A DNA stretch of 64,000 nt from contig CP036290.1 in the NCBI GenBank assembly GCA_007750655.1, positions 124,001-188,000 of the forward strand. Direction: 5' to 3'. Shown piece after piece: positions 11,083 through 19,763 of the stretch. The translations under genes were made by a program, and so were the position numbers. The first letter of the stretch is position 1. Each line of letters begins with the position of its first letter. The DNA is from Rohdeia mirabilis (lineage in GTDB: Bacteria > Planctomycetota > UBA1135 > GCA-002686595). The notes under the pieces are model-generated. The model saw only the letters and a list, made by a program, of their open reading frames with translations, made no database searches and was not told the origin of the DNA.

Positions 11083-13623
11083 ATGAAGCTCGCACCTCGA
11101 CTTGGCCTCGCCCTCCTGGCCCTCTCATCGACGGCGTTCGGCCAGGTCTGCAACGACCAGGCCTTCGTCGAGAACCTCGGCGGCGGCTCGCCCGGCACCC
11201 ACGGCGTGCCGGTGCTGGCCTACAACGGCTCGCCGATCGTCGGCAACCCGTTCGGATTGAAGGTGACGAACGCGCTGCCGAACTCGGTGGCGGTGTTCGC
11301 GGCGAGCGCGACCGGGTCGCCGATCCCCCTGCCGACCTACGGCGCGACCCAGCACCTGCTCCCGCCCTTCTTCGCGTTCGAAGTGCGCGCGGTGGACGGC
11401 GCCGGTGTCGCGCGCGGGTTCCTCGGTCAACGGGCGCTCGCGCCGAGTCTGTGCGGCGTCGAGTTCTTCACGCAGGTGCTCGTCGCGGACGCGAACGCAG
11501 CTGGCTTCCTGGCCTTCAGCGCCGGTCTGCACGTCGGCGTCGGGGCAGCCGTGGACCGCGATCTGTTCGTTGGCGCACGGAACGTGGTCGGCAGCGAACC
11601 GACCGGTGTCGCGATCGGGGACGTCGACAGCGACGGGATCCTCGACGTGGTGACGGCGGACGCCAGTTCGAACACTTTGACGATCCAACTCGGTGTCGGC
11701 GATGGACGGTTCGCGACCGGTTCGACCATCTTCCTTTCCGTCGGGCGTCCCTATGCGATCGAGCTCGCCGACCTGGATGCGGACGGTGCGCTCGACATCG
11801 CCGTGACGCTCTCGCTGTGGAATTCGACCATGATCCTGCTCGGAGCGGGCAACGGTACGTTCGTGCAGAAGCAGCTCCTGCCGACGGATTCGCTCCCCGT
11901 CGCGCTCGAGGTCGAGGACTTCGACGGCGACGCGATCCTCGATCTCGCGATCTTCACGGTCAGCAACGACAGCGTGATGGTCGCGACCGGCGTCGGTGAC
12001 GGCACCTTCGTCAGCGGTCCGAGCGCCGCATTCGCTCTCGGCCCCCAGAACGTCCGAGCGGCCGACGTGGACGGCGATGGCGTCGTGGACCTTCTCGCCG
12101 CCAACTACATCACGAGCACGATTTCGGTCCGGCTGGGTGTCGGGAACGGAACGTTCGGCGCCGAGACGAGCTATCCGAGCGGCGCCGGGCCCATCGGCCT
12201 CGCCATCGGCGACTTCGACGGTGACGGGAACGTCGACGTGGCGACGACCAACGACGACACCGACACCGTGTCGGTCCAGCTCGGGACGGGCAGCGGCGCG
12301 TTCGGCCCCCCCGTGTCGGTGGCAGCGATCGAGATCCCGCGCCTGATCGACGCCGTCGACGTGGGTGGTGACGGCACGCTCGACCTCGTGGTCGGTGGCG
12401 CCTTCCCGCCCGAACTGTACGTCCTGACCGGATCCGGAACGGGCACCTTCGCGGTCGGTACGTCCTCGTCGATCGGACTCCTGCCGAGCGACCACGTGAT
12501 TGCCGATCTCGACGGCGACGGCCGCTTGGACGCGGTGGTCGCCAACGCTGGGACGAACGACGTCTCCGTCCTCCTGAACGACGCGGCCGGTGGACTCGAC
12601 GGCACGCGGTCCCACGACGTCGGCAACGATCCTGTCGGTACCGCGCTCGCCGACTTCGATCGCGACGGTCTGCCCGACATCGCGATCGCGAATCGGGGCT
12701 CGGACGACGTCACGATCCTCCTCGGTTCGGGGGGTGGAGACTTCGTTCACGGGGGGACCATCCCGGTCGCGGCCGGACCCATCGACGTGGCGATCGGCGA
12801 CGTGAACGCGGACGGACGGCCGGACCTGGTCGTGGCCTGTTTCTACGGCGATGCGTTGTCCATCCACCTCGGCGTCGGCGACGGGACTTTCCTCGCGCCC
12901 ATCGTGATTCCCGCTGGCGACGGTCCGCGGTCGGTCCTGATCACGGATCTCGACGGGAACGGTGTGCTCGACCTGATCGTCGCTCACTTGTTCGACGACG
13001 AGCTCGCGTTCATGCGGGGCAACGGCAGCGGTGGCTTCACGACCGTTGCCACGCGTCCGACGAATCGCGCCCCCGTGGATCTCGTCCTCGGCGACCTCGA
13101 CGCGGACGGGATCGACGACCTCGCCGTCGCGTGCATCATCGATCCGAGCGTCCAGTGGATGCTGGGCGGCGCCGGCGGGAACTTCGGTCCGATCCAGACC
13201 CGAGTCCTCGCGAGCTTCCCCCAGTCGATCGCCGCCGCCGATGCAACTGGTGACGGCCACCTGGATCTCGTCGTGGCGGCCGGGGCCGCGTTCGGCAACA
13301 CCGTGCTCGCCGGGGACGGCAGCGGCTCGTTCGCACCCGTTCAGATCGTCCCGAGCATCGCCACACCGTTCCATCTGGCAGTCGGTGACGTCGACGGCGA
13401 CGCACGGATCGACCTCGTGTACGCGACGCAGTCGGCGAATGCGCTGTGCGTCCGTCGCGGCCTCGGCGGCGGGGCCTTCGCTCCCGAGGAGCGCTTCTCG
13501 GCGGGCTGGGATCCGTCGACCGTGACGCTGGCGGACGTGGACGGCGACGGCATGCTCGACGCGGTCGTGGCCAATCGCTCGAGCAACGACGTCTCCGTGT
13601 TGCTCGGGCGGTTGCTGGAGTAG
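11083..13623 (+). CDS. Large secreted FG-GAP/VCBS-repeat protein
   Basis: An 846-residue exported protein. The ATG at 11083 precedes a clear signal peptide ending near SSTAFGQ. Residues ~20-165 form a separate N-terminal domain (GGGSPGTHGVPVLAYNG... ALAPSLCG... AAGFLAFSAGL) resembling the beta-sandwich module attached to many planctomycete repeat proteins. The rest holds about a dozen regular repeats of ~50 residues, each with a D-x-D-x-D-G-x-x-D loop (VDSDGILDVV, LDADGALDIA, FDGDAILDLA, VDGDGVVDLL and so on) next to a LGVGDGTF-type strand. This predicts one or two calcium-bound beta-propellers. No catalytic site was seen. Confidence 0.88.
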   Translation: MKLAPRLGLALLALSSTAFGQVCNDQAFVENLGGGSPGTHGVPVLAYNGSPIVGNPFGLKVTNALPNSVAVFAASATGSPIPLPTYGATQHLLPPFFAFEVRAVDGAGVARGFLGQRALAPSLCGVEFFTQVLVADANAAGFLAFSAGLHVGVGAAVDRDLFVGARNVVGSEPTGVAIGDVDSDGILDVVTADASSNTLTIQLGVGDGRFATGSTIFLSVGRPYAIELADLDADGALDIAVTLSLWNSTMILLGAGNGTFVQKQLLPTDSLPVALEVEDFDGDAILDLAIFTVSNDSVMVATGVGDGTFVSGPSAAFALGPQNVRAADVDGDGVVDLLAANYITSTISVRLGVGNGTFGAETSYPSGAGPIGLAIGDFDGDGNVDVATTNDDTDTVSVQLGTGSGAFGPPVSVAAIEIPRLIDAVDVGGDGTLDLVVGGAFPPELYVLTGSGTGTFAVGTSSSIGLLPSDHVIADLDGDGRLDAVVANAGTNDVSVLLNDAAGGLDGTRSHDVGNDPVGTALADFDRDGLPDIAIANRGSDDVTILLGSGGGDFVHGGTIPVAAGPIDVAIGDVNADGRPDLVVACFYGDALSIHLGVGDGTFLAPIVIPAGDGPRSVLITDLDGNGVLDLIVAHLFDDELAFMRGNGSGGFTTVATRPTNRAPVDLVLGDLDADGIDDLAVACIIDPSVQWMLGGAGGNFGPIQTRVLASFPQSIAAADATGDGHLDLVVAAGAAFGNTVLAGDGSGSFAPVQIVPSIATPFHLAVGDVDGDARIDLVYATQSANALCVRRGLGGGAFAPEERFSAGWDPSTVTLADVDGDGMLDAVVANRSSNDVSVLLGRLLE

Positions 13624-13685
13624 AGGCGTGCAGCGCGTGCTCGGGACCGAGTGGGCGGTAGTCTGTGGAGCCAGCCTCCTCCCCC

Positions 13686-14846
13686 ATGCGCGTCCTCATC
13701 ACCTCCCCCGTCTTCCCGCCCGACCTCGGCGGGCCCTCGGTCTACGTGCCCAGCTTCGGCCGCTTCATGGTCGAGCGCGGGCACCACGTCGAGGTGGTCG
13801 CCTTCTGCTCGGACCCCGAACCGAAGGGCTACCCGTTCACGATCCACGCGATCTCGCGCGGGCGGCTGGCGGTGCGCTACCTGAAGGCGTTCGTCGAGGT
13901 TTGGAAGCGGGCCAAGGGCATGGACGTGGTCTACGTCCAGGAGCACCTGGCGCTGCTGCACGTGCTGGCCGCCAAGCTGCGCGGTGTGCCCTGCGTCATC
14001 CGGATCATGGTGGACGGCGCCTGGGAGATCTCGCACCGCAAGGGGTGGATCGACGGCGACAACATCGTCGTGTTCGAGACCAAGACCTACGGCTTCAAGG
14101 TCAAGCTCACGCGCTTCCTGCAGAAGCGCTGGTGGAACTGGTGCACGCGGCTGATCTCGTGCTCGGAGTTCCTGCGGCAGATCTGCGTGCAGCGCTACGG
14201 CCTGCCCGGCGACAAGGTCGTGAAGATCTTCAACGCCTACCACGGCCAACCGCCCGACGAGGCCCCCGCCACGCGCGAGCTCGCCTGCGAACAGCTCGGC
14301 CTCGACCCGTCGAAGCGCTACGTGCTGACGATCTGTCGACTGATGGTGTGGAAGGGCGTGGACGGGATCCTGCGGGCGATGCGTGAGCTGCCCGACGACG
14401 CCGTGCTGCTGATCGCGGGCGACGGCGACATGGAGGAGGAGTGGAAGCGGCTCGCGGGGGAGCTCGGCCTCGGAGATCGGGCGCGCTTCCTCGGCAACGT
14501 GCCCCACGCGCAGATCCCCGCGTACATCCGGGCGGCGGACGTCTTCGTGCTCAACTCCGAGTACGAGGGCCTGTCCCACACGCTGATCGAGGTGGCCGCG
14601 CTCGGCACCGCGACGGTCTGCACCGGCGTGTGCGGCAACCCGGAAGTGGTCGAGGACGGCGTCCACGGGTTCTGCGTGCCGCCGAAGGACCACGTGGCAC
14701 TGGCCGATGCGATCGGCAAGCTGCTCGCCGACAAGGAGTTGCGCGAGCAGTTCGCCGCACGCGCCCGGGCCGACTCGGGGCGATTCTCCCGCGAGGAGAC
14801 CTTCGCACGGGTGGAACAGGTCCTCACCGAAGCCGCGGGCCGCTGA
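13686..14846 (+). CDS. Glycosyltransferase family 4 (GT-B fold)
   Basis: A 386-residue cytoplasmic glycosyltransferase. The N-terminal acceptor domain starts with MRVLITSPVFPPDLGG, the usual GT4 opening with a Gly-rich loop. The C-terminal donor domain carries the EYEGLSHTLIEVAALG segment, i.e. the E-x7-E nucleotide-sugar binding motif, followed by GNPEVVEDGVHGF. The ATG at 13686 is preferred over a GTG 21 bp upstream because it opens the first beta strand. It lies 277 bp before a B12-binding radical SAM gene on the same strand, which hints at a role in a modified glycan or glycolipid. Donor and acceptor cannot be assigned. Confidence 0.9.
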   Translation: MRVLITSPVFPPDLGGPSVYVPSFGRFMVERGHHVEVVAFCSDPEPKGYPFTIHAISRGRLAVRYLKAFVEVWKRAKGMDVVYVQEHLALLHVLAAKLRGVPCVIRIMVDGAWEISHRKGWIDGDNIVVFETKTYGFKVKLTRFLQKRWWNWCTRLISCSEFLRQICVQRYGLPGDKVVKIFNAYHGQPPDEAPATRELACEQLGLDPSKRYVLTICRLMVWKGVDGILRAMRELPDDAVLLIAGDGDMEEEWKRLAGELGLGDRARFLGNVPHAQIPAYIRAADVFVLNSEYEGLSHTLIEVAALGTATVCTGVCGNPEVVEDGVHGFCVPPKDHVALADAIGKLLADKELREQFAARARADSGRFSREETFARVEQVLTEAAGR

Positions 14847-15123
14847 TCGCGTCCGGGTCGTCGCTCGCGACCGCGCCGCCGCCGGGGCGGACTCCCACGC
14901 CAATTGCCGGGCCAGGTTCCGCGAGGCTTCTATACTTCACCGAACCGTCCGCGGTCGATGGCCGTCGGATGGACACCACCCGGTGCACGGCCCCGGGTCC
15001 GCTCGCTCCCCGCCCGGGGAGCGCGGATCCGTCCGGAGACGGCACCCACCCCACCCGCGCCCTGCGGACGCCCGCCGATCGGTTTCGGCCTGCGACCGCA
15101 CCGCGCGGGGAGCGAGCAAGCAC

Positions 15124-16695
15124 ATGAAAGTCCTCTTCATCAACGAGTACCTGCCCCAGGAGATGCTGGGGATGATGTGGCTCTCCCGCGCCATCAAGGA
15201 CGGCGGGCACGACGCCAAGGCACTCTTCATCCCCGACAAGCAGTGGATCGAGAAGCTGAAGGAGTACGCCCCCGACGTGGTGTGCTTCTCGGTGACCACG
15301 GGCATGCACCTGTACTTCGCGGATGTCAACCGCAAGGTGAAGGAGATCCTGCCGGACGTGCACACGATGGCCGGCGGTCCGCACCCGACCTTCTCGCCCG
15401 AGTACCTCGAGCAGGGCGACTTCGATTCCGTCTGTCGCGGTGAGGGCGAGGGCGCGATCGTCGAACTGCTCGACAAGATGCAGGCTGGCGAGGACTTCCG
15501 CGAGACGCTCAACTTCTGGTTCAAGGACCGCGAGACCGGCGAGGTCACGCGCAACTGCCAGCGCCCGCTGGTGCAGAACCTCGACGACCTCGGACACCCC
15601 GACCGCTCGATCATCTACGACGCGGGCGCGATCTACCGCAACTCGGACCGCAAGGTGTTCGTCACGCAGCGTGGCTGCCCGATGAACTGCTCGTTCTGCT
15701 TCCACCACGCGTGGAAGAAGAAGGTCTACGACGCGAAGAACAAGGAGTACACGCGCAAGCGCTCCGTGGACCACGTGATCGCCGAGATCAAGCAGGTCCA
15801 GGCCGAGTACCCGCTGAAGTTCGTCCACTTCCTGGACGACATCTTCAACCTGCGGAACGACTGGCTCGAGGAGTTCTGCGAGAAGTACCCGAAAGAGGTC
15901 GGTCTGCCGTTCGACGTCATCCTGATGGCGAACATGACCACCGAGAAGCACATCGAGATGCTGAAGAAGGCGGGCTGCGTGTACGCGCGCATCGCCATCG
16001 AGGCCGCCTCGGACTACGTGCGCAACGCGGTGTTCCGCAAGAACACGACGCGTGAGCAGCTCACGAACTCGGCCCGCTGGGTCAAGGAGCACGGCATCCG
16101 TCTCGGCACGCTGAACATGCTCGGCGGTCCCGGTGGAACGATGGAGGACGAGCTCGACACCCTGCGGCTCAACATCGAGTGCGGCGCGGACCACCCGCTC
16201 GTCTCGATCATGCAGCCGTACCCCGAGTTCGACATCGCCGACATGACGAAGGACATGGGGTACGCGGTCGCCGGCTACGACGACTTCCCCGAGAAGTTCA
16301 ACCGTTCGTCGTCGATCGAGTTCGAGCACAAGCGCGAGATCGAGAACCTCCACAAGCTCTTCCCGATCGTCACGCGCTTCAAATGGATGATGCCGGCCGT
16401 TCCGCGGCTCATCAAGATCCACTGGATGGCCAAGCCGTACCTGGTGATGTACATGCTGTTCAGCGAGTACATGGTCGCCGAGCAGGCCAAGCTGTACGCC
16501 AAGGCCCAAGGTCTCTCCGGCCCGCGCTACTGGGCGCCGGTGGACTTCACGATCCGCCTCGGCACCAAGGGCGTGCTGCGCGTCTATGCCCGCCTCGAGA
16601 AGATGTTCGAGCGCTTCGGCAAGAAGCAGACGGCCAGCCAGGCGGCGCTCAAGCTCCAGATGGGCGACGAGCGCGTCATGGCGCACATGGACTGA
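15124..16695 (+). CDS. B12-binding domain radical SAM protein
   Basis: A 523-residue enzyme with an N-terminal cobalamin-binding Rossmann domain (residues ~1-125: VCFSVTTGM, MAGGPHPTFSPEYL, CRGEGE) and a radical SAM core. The [4Fe-4S] cysteines are C185, C189 and C192 in RGCPMNCSFC. The classical DxHxxG base-off motif is not evident, as in many radical SAM B12 proteins. A GGGGA-like sequence ~10 nt before the ATG at 15124 can serve as ribosome binding site. Family members methylate or rearrange unreactive carbons in lipids, hopanoids or natural products. The neighbouring GT4 gene suggests a glycolipid or surface-glycan pathway, which is inference. A strong inverted repeat follows. Confidence 0.9.
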   Translation: MKVLFINEYLPQEMLGMMWLSRAIKDGGHDAKALFIPDKQWIEKLKEYAPDVVCFSVTTGMHLYFADVNRKVKEILPDVHTMAGGPHPTFSPEYLEQGDFDSVCRGEGEGAIVELLDKMQAGEDFRETLNFWFKDRETGEVTRNCQRPLVQNLDDLGHPDRSIIYDAGAIYRNSDRKVFVTQRGCPMNCSFCFHHAWKKKVYDAKNKEYTRKRSVDHVIAEIKQVQAEYPLKFVHFLDDIFNLRNDWLEEFCEKYPKEVGLPFDVILMANMTTEKHIEMLKKAGCVYARIAIEAASDYVRNAVFRKNTTREQLTNSARWVKEHGIRLGTLNMLGGPGGTMEDELDTLRLNIECGADHPLVSIMQPYPEFDIADMTKDMGYAVAGYDDFPEKFNRSSSIEFEHKREIENLHKLFPIVTRFKWMMPAVPRLIKIHWMAKPYLVMYMLFSEYMVAEQAKLYAKAQGLSGPRYWAPVDFTIRLGTKGVLRVYARLEKMFERFGKKQTASQAALKLQMGDERVMAHMD

Positions 16696-16747
16696 GTCCG
16701 GAGCGTCCGCGCGCCCGACTCGCGCCTCGCTCGGACAGCCCGAACGA

Positions 16748-16781
16748 ACTCGGCCCGATCGCTCCTGCGGTCGGGCCGAGT
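16748..16781 (+). terminator. Rho-independent-type terminator after radical SAM gene
   Basis: The 11-bp perfect inverted repeat actcggcccga / tcgggccgagt with a 12-nt loop lies 53 bp after the stop codon and is followed by ccgttt. The GC-rich stem and short T run make it a plausible intrinsic terminator. Confidence 0.7.
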
Positions 16782-17209
16782 CCGTTTCGGGCGGGTTGGT
16801 GGGACGGACGGGCAGCCACGCCCCGAGCCGATCTCCGTTCCCGGGGCCAGGCTTCGCAGGTGGTGAGCGGCCTCCCGCGGCCCCGGTCCCGCTCGCCGGT
16901 GGTCGGCTCGGCGTCCTGCGACCCCGCCGGGCACGATCGGCCACGTCGAGTCCCAGGTCCGAGGGTCGCTCAGGACCATCACCGGCGGACGAGGACCGTT
17001 CCCCAGGGGCCCGCACGGCACGTGGGCCGGGGCCGTACCGCCCCAGCGGGTCGTCGCGGCGGGCCCTCGGTCGGGCCAGTTCGACCCCGGGGCAACGAGT
17101 CGATCGAACGGCGGTCCACCCGTCTCGCGTCGCCTGCCCGCACAGACGGAAGTTTCGTTCCGCGCGAGACTTGGAGGCACTCGACACGGCGCCGACGGGG
17201 GCGGTGGAG
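16782..17209. other. Intergenic stretch with no supported gene
   Basis: Between the terminator and the tRNA gene, several frames are open because of high GC, but none has a plausible start, family similarity or coding-type third-position bias. I see no repeat or RNA motif here. Confidence 0.5.
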
Positions 17210-17286
17210 TGGTACGCCCGACAGGATTCGAACCTGTGACCTCTTGCTCCGGAGGCAAGCGCTCTATCCAGCTGAGCTACGGGCGC
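17210..17286 (-). tRNA. tRNA-Arg (anticodon CCG)
   Basis: The reverse complement folds into a complete cloverleaf. The acceptor arm is GCGCCCG/CGGGCGT with a G1-U72 wobble, the D arm is GCTC...GAGC, the anticodon arm is CTTGC-CTCCGGA-GCAAG with anticodon CCG, the T arm is ACAGG-TTCGAAT-CCTGT, the discriminator is A73, and CCA is encoded. It reads CGG arginine codons, which are common in this GC-rich genome. It stands alone between two plus-strand genes. Confidence 0.96.
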
Positions 17287-17404
17287 GCGGAAGCCGCCCA
17301 GTCTGCTCAGCCGCCCCCACGCCAGCAAGCATTCCCCGTCCGTTACCCACACGGCCAGCTGGCGTATGGCTTACACTCACGAGGCTGGCTTTCAGTCCCG
17401 CACC

Positions 17405-18406
17405 ATGACCACCCACCCGACCGCAACACGACAGACCCGCTCCTGGGTCGCACGTCCCACTCCTGGAGCGGCCCGACGGGCGCTCGGCGTGGCGTCGCTC
17501 GTGGTGAGCGGATTGGTGACGGCGGCCGCCGCCTCCTGGACCTGGTCCGTGGCCGCGGCCGACGAGGTGAGCGCCACCGCGATGGACCCGACGCTCGACT
17601 CCGACCACGACGGCGTCGTCGACGTGTTCGAGCTGATCATGGGCACGAACCTCGCCAGCGCCGACACCGACCAGGACGGCTGCGGCGACGCCGAGGAGAT
17701 CGCCCGCCTGTCCGACCCGCGCGACCAGTACTCGCTGCCGGAGTCGGACGACACGCACCTCGGTCAGTACGCGTTCGTCGCGGACGACACCTTCCACCTC
17801 GTCACGCTCACCTACCTGCCGTACGCGATCGTCGACTGGCACGGCTTCGATCTGCGGCTGGGCTTCAAGAACACGGCGGGTCAGGTCGAACTGATCCCGC
17901 AGGTCTACCAGCAGTTCGCGACCGTCGCGTTCATCCCTGGTGCGGTGACCAACTCGCTGATCGTCAAACTCGAGATCAAGGTTCCTGCTTCACTCTTCGA
18001 GAACATCGGACCGTTCGCCTTCTTCGCGACGCTGAGCACCCAGCCCGGAACGGCTCCGAAGACCGCCGCTGCCACGAACATCGAGCAGGTGGCCGGCGTG
18101 TTCGCCGCGGTCGAGAAGTCCACGACCTCGGTCGTGGCGCCGCGCAACTACTGGTCCCAGAACGGTTCCGGCCCGAGCCTCTCCATCCGCCCGATCGTCG
18201 TGTCGGACGAAGTGCCGGTGGCCTTCACCATCGGCCAGATCTGCCTCCAGTCGACCACCGAGGTCGGCTACTCGAACGGTATCGTCGAGCTCTTGATCGA
18301 CAGTTCGAGTTGTGAACCCGCGGACGCGTACTGCAGTCCGAATTGTCCGTTCGAGGCGGGGAACACCAAAGAGCTGGCGGACCCCTTGGCGCTGATCGGC
18401 GGCTGA
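17405..18406 (+). CDS. Secreted protein with calcium-binding (thrombospondin-3/EF-hand-like) motif
   Basis: A 333-residue exported protein. The ATG at 17405 precedes a basic leader and a hydrophobic segment (residues ~28-52) ending in AAADE, so a signal peptide is likely. Residues 65-105 contain DSDHDGVVDVFELIMGTN followed by DTDQDGCGDAEE, paired acidic loops as in thrombospondin type-3/dockerin-like calcium motifs. The remaining ~220 residues are beta-rich without a recognised family. The C-terminus carries a Cys cluster (SSCEP..YCSPNCP) and ends in KELADPLALIGG. The DNA for that last motif is copied twice more in the region just downstream, once inverted. Confidence 0.78.
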   Translation: MTTHPTATRQTRSWVARPTPGAARRALGVASLVVSGLVTAAAASWTWSVAAADEVSATAMDPTLDSDHDGVVDVFELIMGTNLASADTDQDGCGDAEEIARLSDPRDQYSLPESDDTHLGQYAFVADDTFHLVTLTYLPYAIVDWHGFDLRLGFKNTAGQVELIPQVYQQFATVAFIPGAVTNSLIVKLEIKVPASLFENIGPFAFFATLSTQPGTAPKTAAATNIEQVAGVFAAVEKSTTSVVAPRNYWSQNGSGPSLSIRPIVVSDEVPVAFTIGQICLQSTTEVGYSNGIVELLIDSSSCEPADAYCSPNCPFEAGNTKELADPLALIGG

Positions 18407-18412
18407 CGGAAC
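18361..18412 (+). repeat. Repeat copy A (3' end of 17405-18406 gene)
   Basis: The segment covers the last codons, stop and following bases of the upstream gene. Its 3' 19 bases (18394-18412, gatcggcggctgacggaac) are identical to 18525-18543, and its 5' half matches the inverted copy at 18426-18459. Confidence 0.75.
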
Positions 18413-18425
18413 GTCGGCGCTGCGG

Positions 18426-18459
18426 AAGCGCCAAGGCGTGCGCCAGCTCCTTGGTGTTC
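18426..18459 (-). repeat. Repeat copy B (inverted)
   Basis: Read on the minus strand this begins gaacaccaaggagctggcg and matches the 5' half of copy A with about four mismatches over ~32 bases. It therefore can pair with copy A, and less perfectly with copy C, as RNA or single-stranded DNA. Confidence 0.7.
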
Positions 18460-18490
18460 ATTGCTGCTGGCCCAACGGCTGGCGCCGTTG

Positions 18491-18543
18491 GCGCGTCCAA
18501 GGAGTTTGCGGACCGGTTGGCCTTGATCGGCGGCTGACGGAAC
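18491..18543 (+). repeat. Repeat copy C
   Basis: A direct copy of the end of the upstream gene including its in-frame stop. It would encode SKEFADRLALIGG, compared with TKELADPLALIGG in the gene. A short hairpin (ccaacgg/ccgttgg around 18472-18490) immediately precedes it. Confidence 0.7.
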
Positions 18544-18588
18544 ACAGGTGTTGCGACCGCACCGGGGTCGACGGCCGCGGTGCGCGGC

Positions 18589-18610
18589 TGTTACCCATGT
18601 GCCCGGACAG
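18589..18610. repeat. Transposon-end-like 22-bp repeat (copy 1)
   Basis: The 22 bases starting TGTTACCCATGTGCC are identical to 53021-53042 in this window. The form TGTTACCCATGT... resembles terminal repeats that I associate with IS481-like elements. No transposase lies nearby, so this looks like a solo end or a remnant. Confidence 0.6.
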
Positions 18611-18957
18611 GTCCACCGGCGACGGGTCCCTGGGCACGGAAGCGAAGGCCCTGCACCGAGGGCGATGGAGAGGCTCCGGCTAGAAGATTCGATCGGTCAC
18701 GGACGGTCCAGCTCGGACCGGGCACGCGCGAGGTCGGTCGCCCACCGCTCGGAGCCCGAAGAGAGCTCGAACGGCCTCGCTCGGGTGGAAACCCTTTCCA
18801 CCCGGGCCACAAATCCGGTGGGGTGGAGGTGTAAGTGGCGCCCGGCGGGCCGCTTGTGGACTCCTCCCAACCTGGAGGAAGCCCCTATTCTGCTCGGAAC
18901 CCACGGCGAATCGGCACCGTCCTATGTGCCTGCTGGCGCCTCCTGCGTCCCTTCGAC
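18611..18957. other. Intergenic leader before the sigma-factor gene
   Basis: No supported gene. The stretch contains the repeat aacctggagg/cctccc near 18861-18880 and presumably the promoter of the sigma-factor operon, but I cannot identify a convincing -35/-10 pair. Confidence 0.4.
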
Positions 18958-19590
18958 ATGCCGACCGAACCCTCCATCGACCCCGACCGTGCCCTGGTCG
19001 AAGCCTGCCAGGTGGCGCTCGCCGCCGGCACGCCCGACGGGCTCGACGGTCCGTTCTCGGAGCTCTACGGCCGGTTCTCGGACCGGGTCTACAACGTCTG
19101 CTACCGGATCACGGGCAATTCGACGGACGCGCTCGACGCATCCCAGGAGACCTTCGGAACGGTCTGCCGAAAGGTTGGCGACTTCCGCTTCCAAAGTCGT
19201 TTCTCCTCGTGGGTGTACCGCATCGCCGTCAACGCATCGATCGACCTCCGTCGCCGCAGTCGCGCGCGGCGTGTGACGTCCCTCGACTCGGCCCGCGAGG
19301 ACGAATCCTCCGAGTCGGTCAAGTTCGACGTGTCCGACGACTCGATCGAGATGCCGATGCACAGCGCTTCCCGTCGCGAGCTCGAAGGCGAGATCCAGCG
19401 AGCCATCTCGCGCCTGAGCCCGAAGCTGCGCGCCATCACGGTGCTGCGCTACGTGGAGAGCCTCTCCTACGACGAGATCGCGGAGACCCTGAAGATCTCG
19501 CTCGGCACCGTGAAGTCGCGTCTCGCCCGAGCCCACCGCGCGCTCGACCGGGAACTCACGCCGCTCCTCGACAAGCACTACCTCGGATGA
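18958..19590 (+). CDS. ECF-type RNA polymerase sigma factor
   Basis: A 210-residue sigma-70 family protein of ECF layout. Region 2 spans ~residues 35-100 (LYGRFSDRVYNVCYRITGN, then DALDASQETFGTVCRK and FSSWVYRIAVNASID). Region 4 spans ~160-200, with the helix-turn-helix LSYDEIAETLKISLGTVKSRL. An acidic linker (SAREDESSES) lies between them. The ATG at 18958 was chosen over the in-frame upstream codon at 18835 because the added residues lack family similarity. It is followed by a membrane protein and an RseB-like lipoprotein that probably control it, so the operon is likely autoregulated, as in RpoE systems. Confidence 0.92.
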   Translation: MPTEPSIDPDRALVEACQVALAAGTPDGLDGPFSELYGRFSDRVYNVCYRITGNSTDALDASQETFGTVCRKVGDFRFQSRFSSWVYRIAVNASIDLRRRSRARRVTSLDSAREDESSESVKFDVSDDSIEMPMHSASRRELEGEIQRAISRLSPKLRAITVLRYVESLSYDEIAETLKISLGTVKSRLARAHRALDRELTPLLDKHYLG

Positions 19591-19763
19591 CGCCCCTCGA
19601 CCTCGAGTGCGCCCAGCCGTTGGCGAGTGCGCCCACCAACGAACACCTCCGACTCCGGAAGATCGGTCGCGCCGCTGGCGTGCGCCATGGAGTCGCCTTG
19701 CCGGCTGCGGCCCTCTAGGACCTCGCCGTCCGAGAGCCTTCGCGGCCCCCTCCCACACGTTCC

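Noticed and set aside
11125..13374. A 749-codon open frame antisense to the VCBS gene
   Set aside because: It is the mirror of the GAC/GTC-rich repeat sequence of the real gene, and the translation is Arg/Asp/Val-rich without domains.
11600..13600. Regularly spaced repeats suggesting a CRISPR array
   Set aside because: The periodicity is of ~50 residues in coding sequence with varied DNA, i.e. VCBS protein repeats.
16696..17209. Open frames of 60-220 codons near the tRNA
   Set aside because: No start context, no family pattern, and Arg/Pro/Ser-rich shadow composition.
17210..17286. tRNA-Arg as an integration attachment site of a genomic island
   Set aside because: No integrase gene adjoins it and I saw no duplicated tRNA 3' end in the window.
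18470..18492. attC-like (integron) site: GCCCAAC followed by a hairpin
   Set aside because: The right-hand partner does not fit GTTRRRY, the spacing is far too short, and no integron integrase is present.
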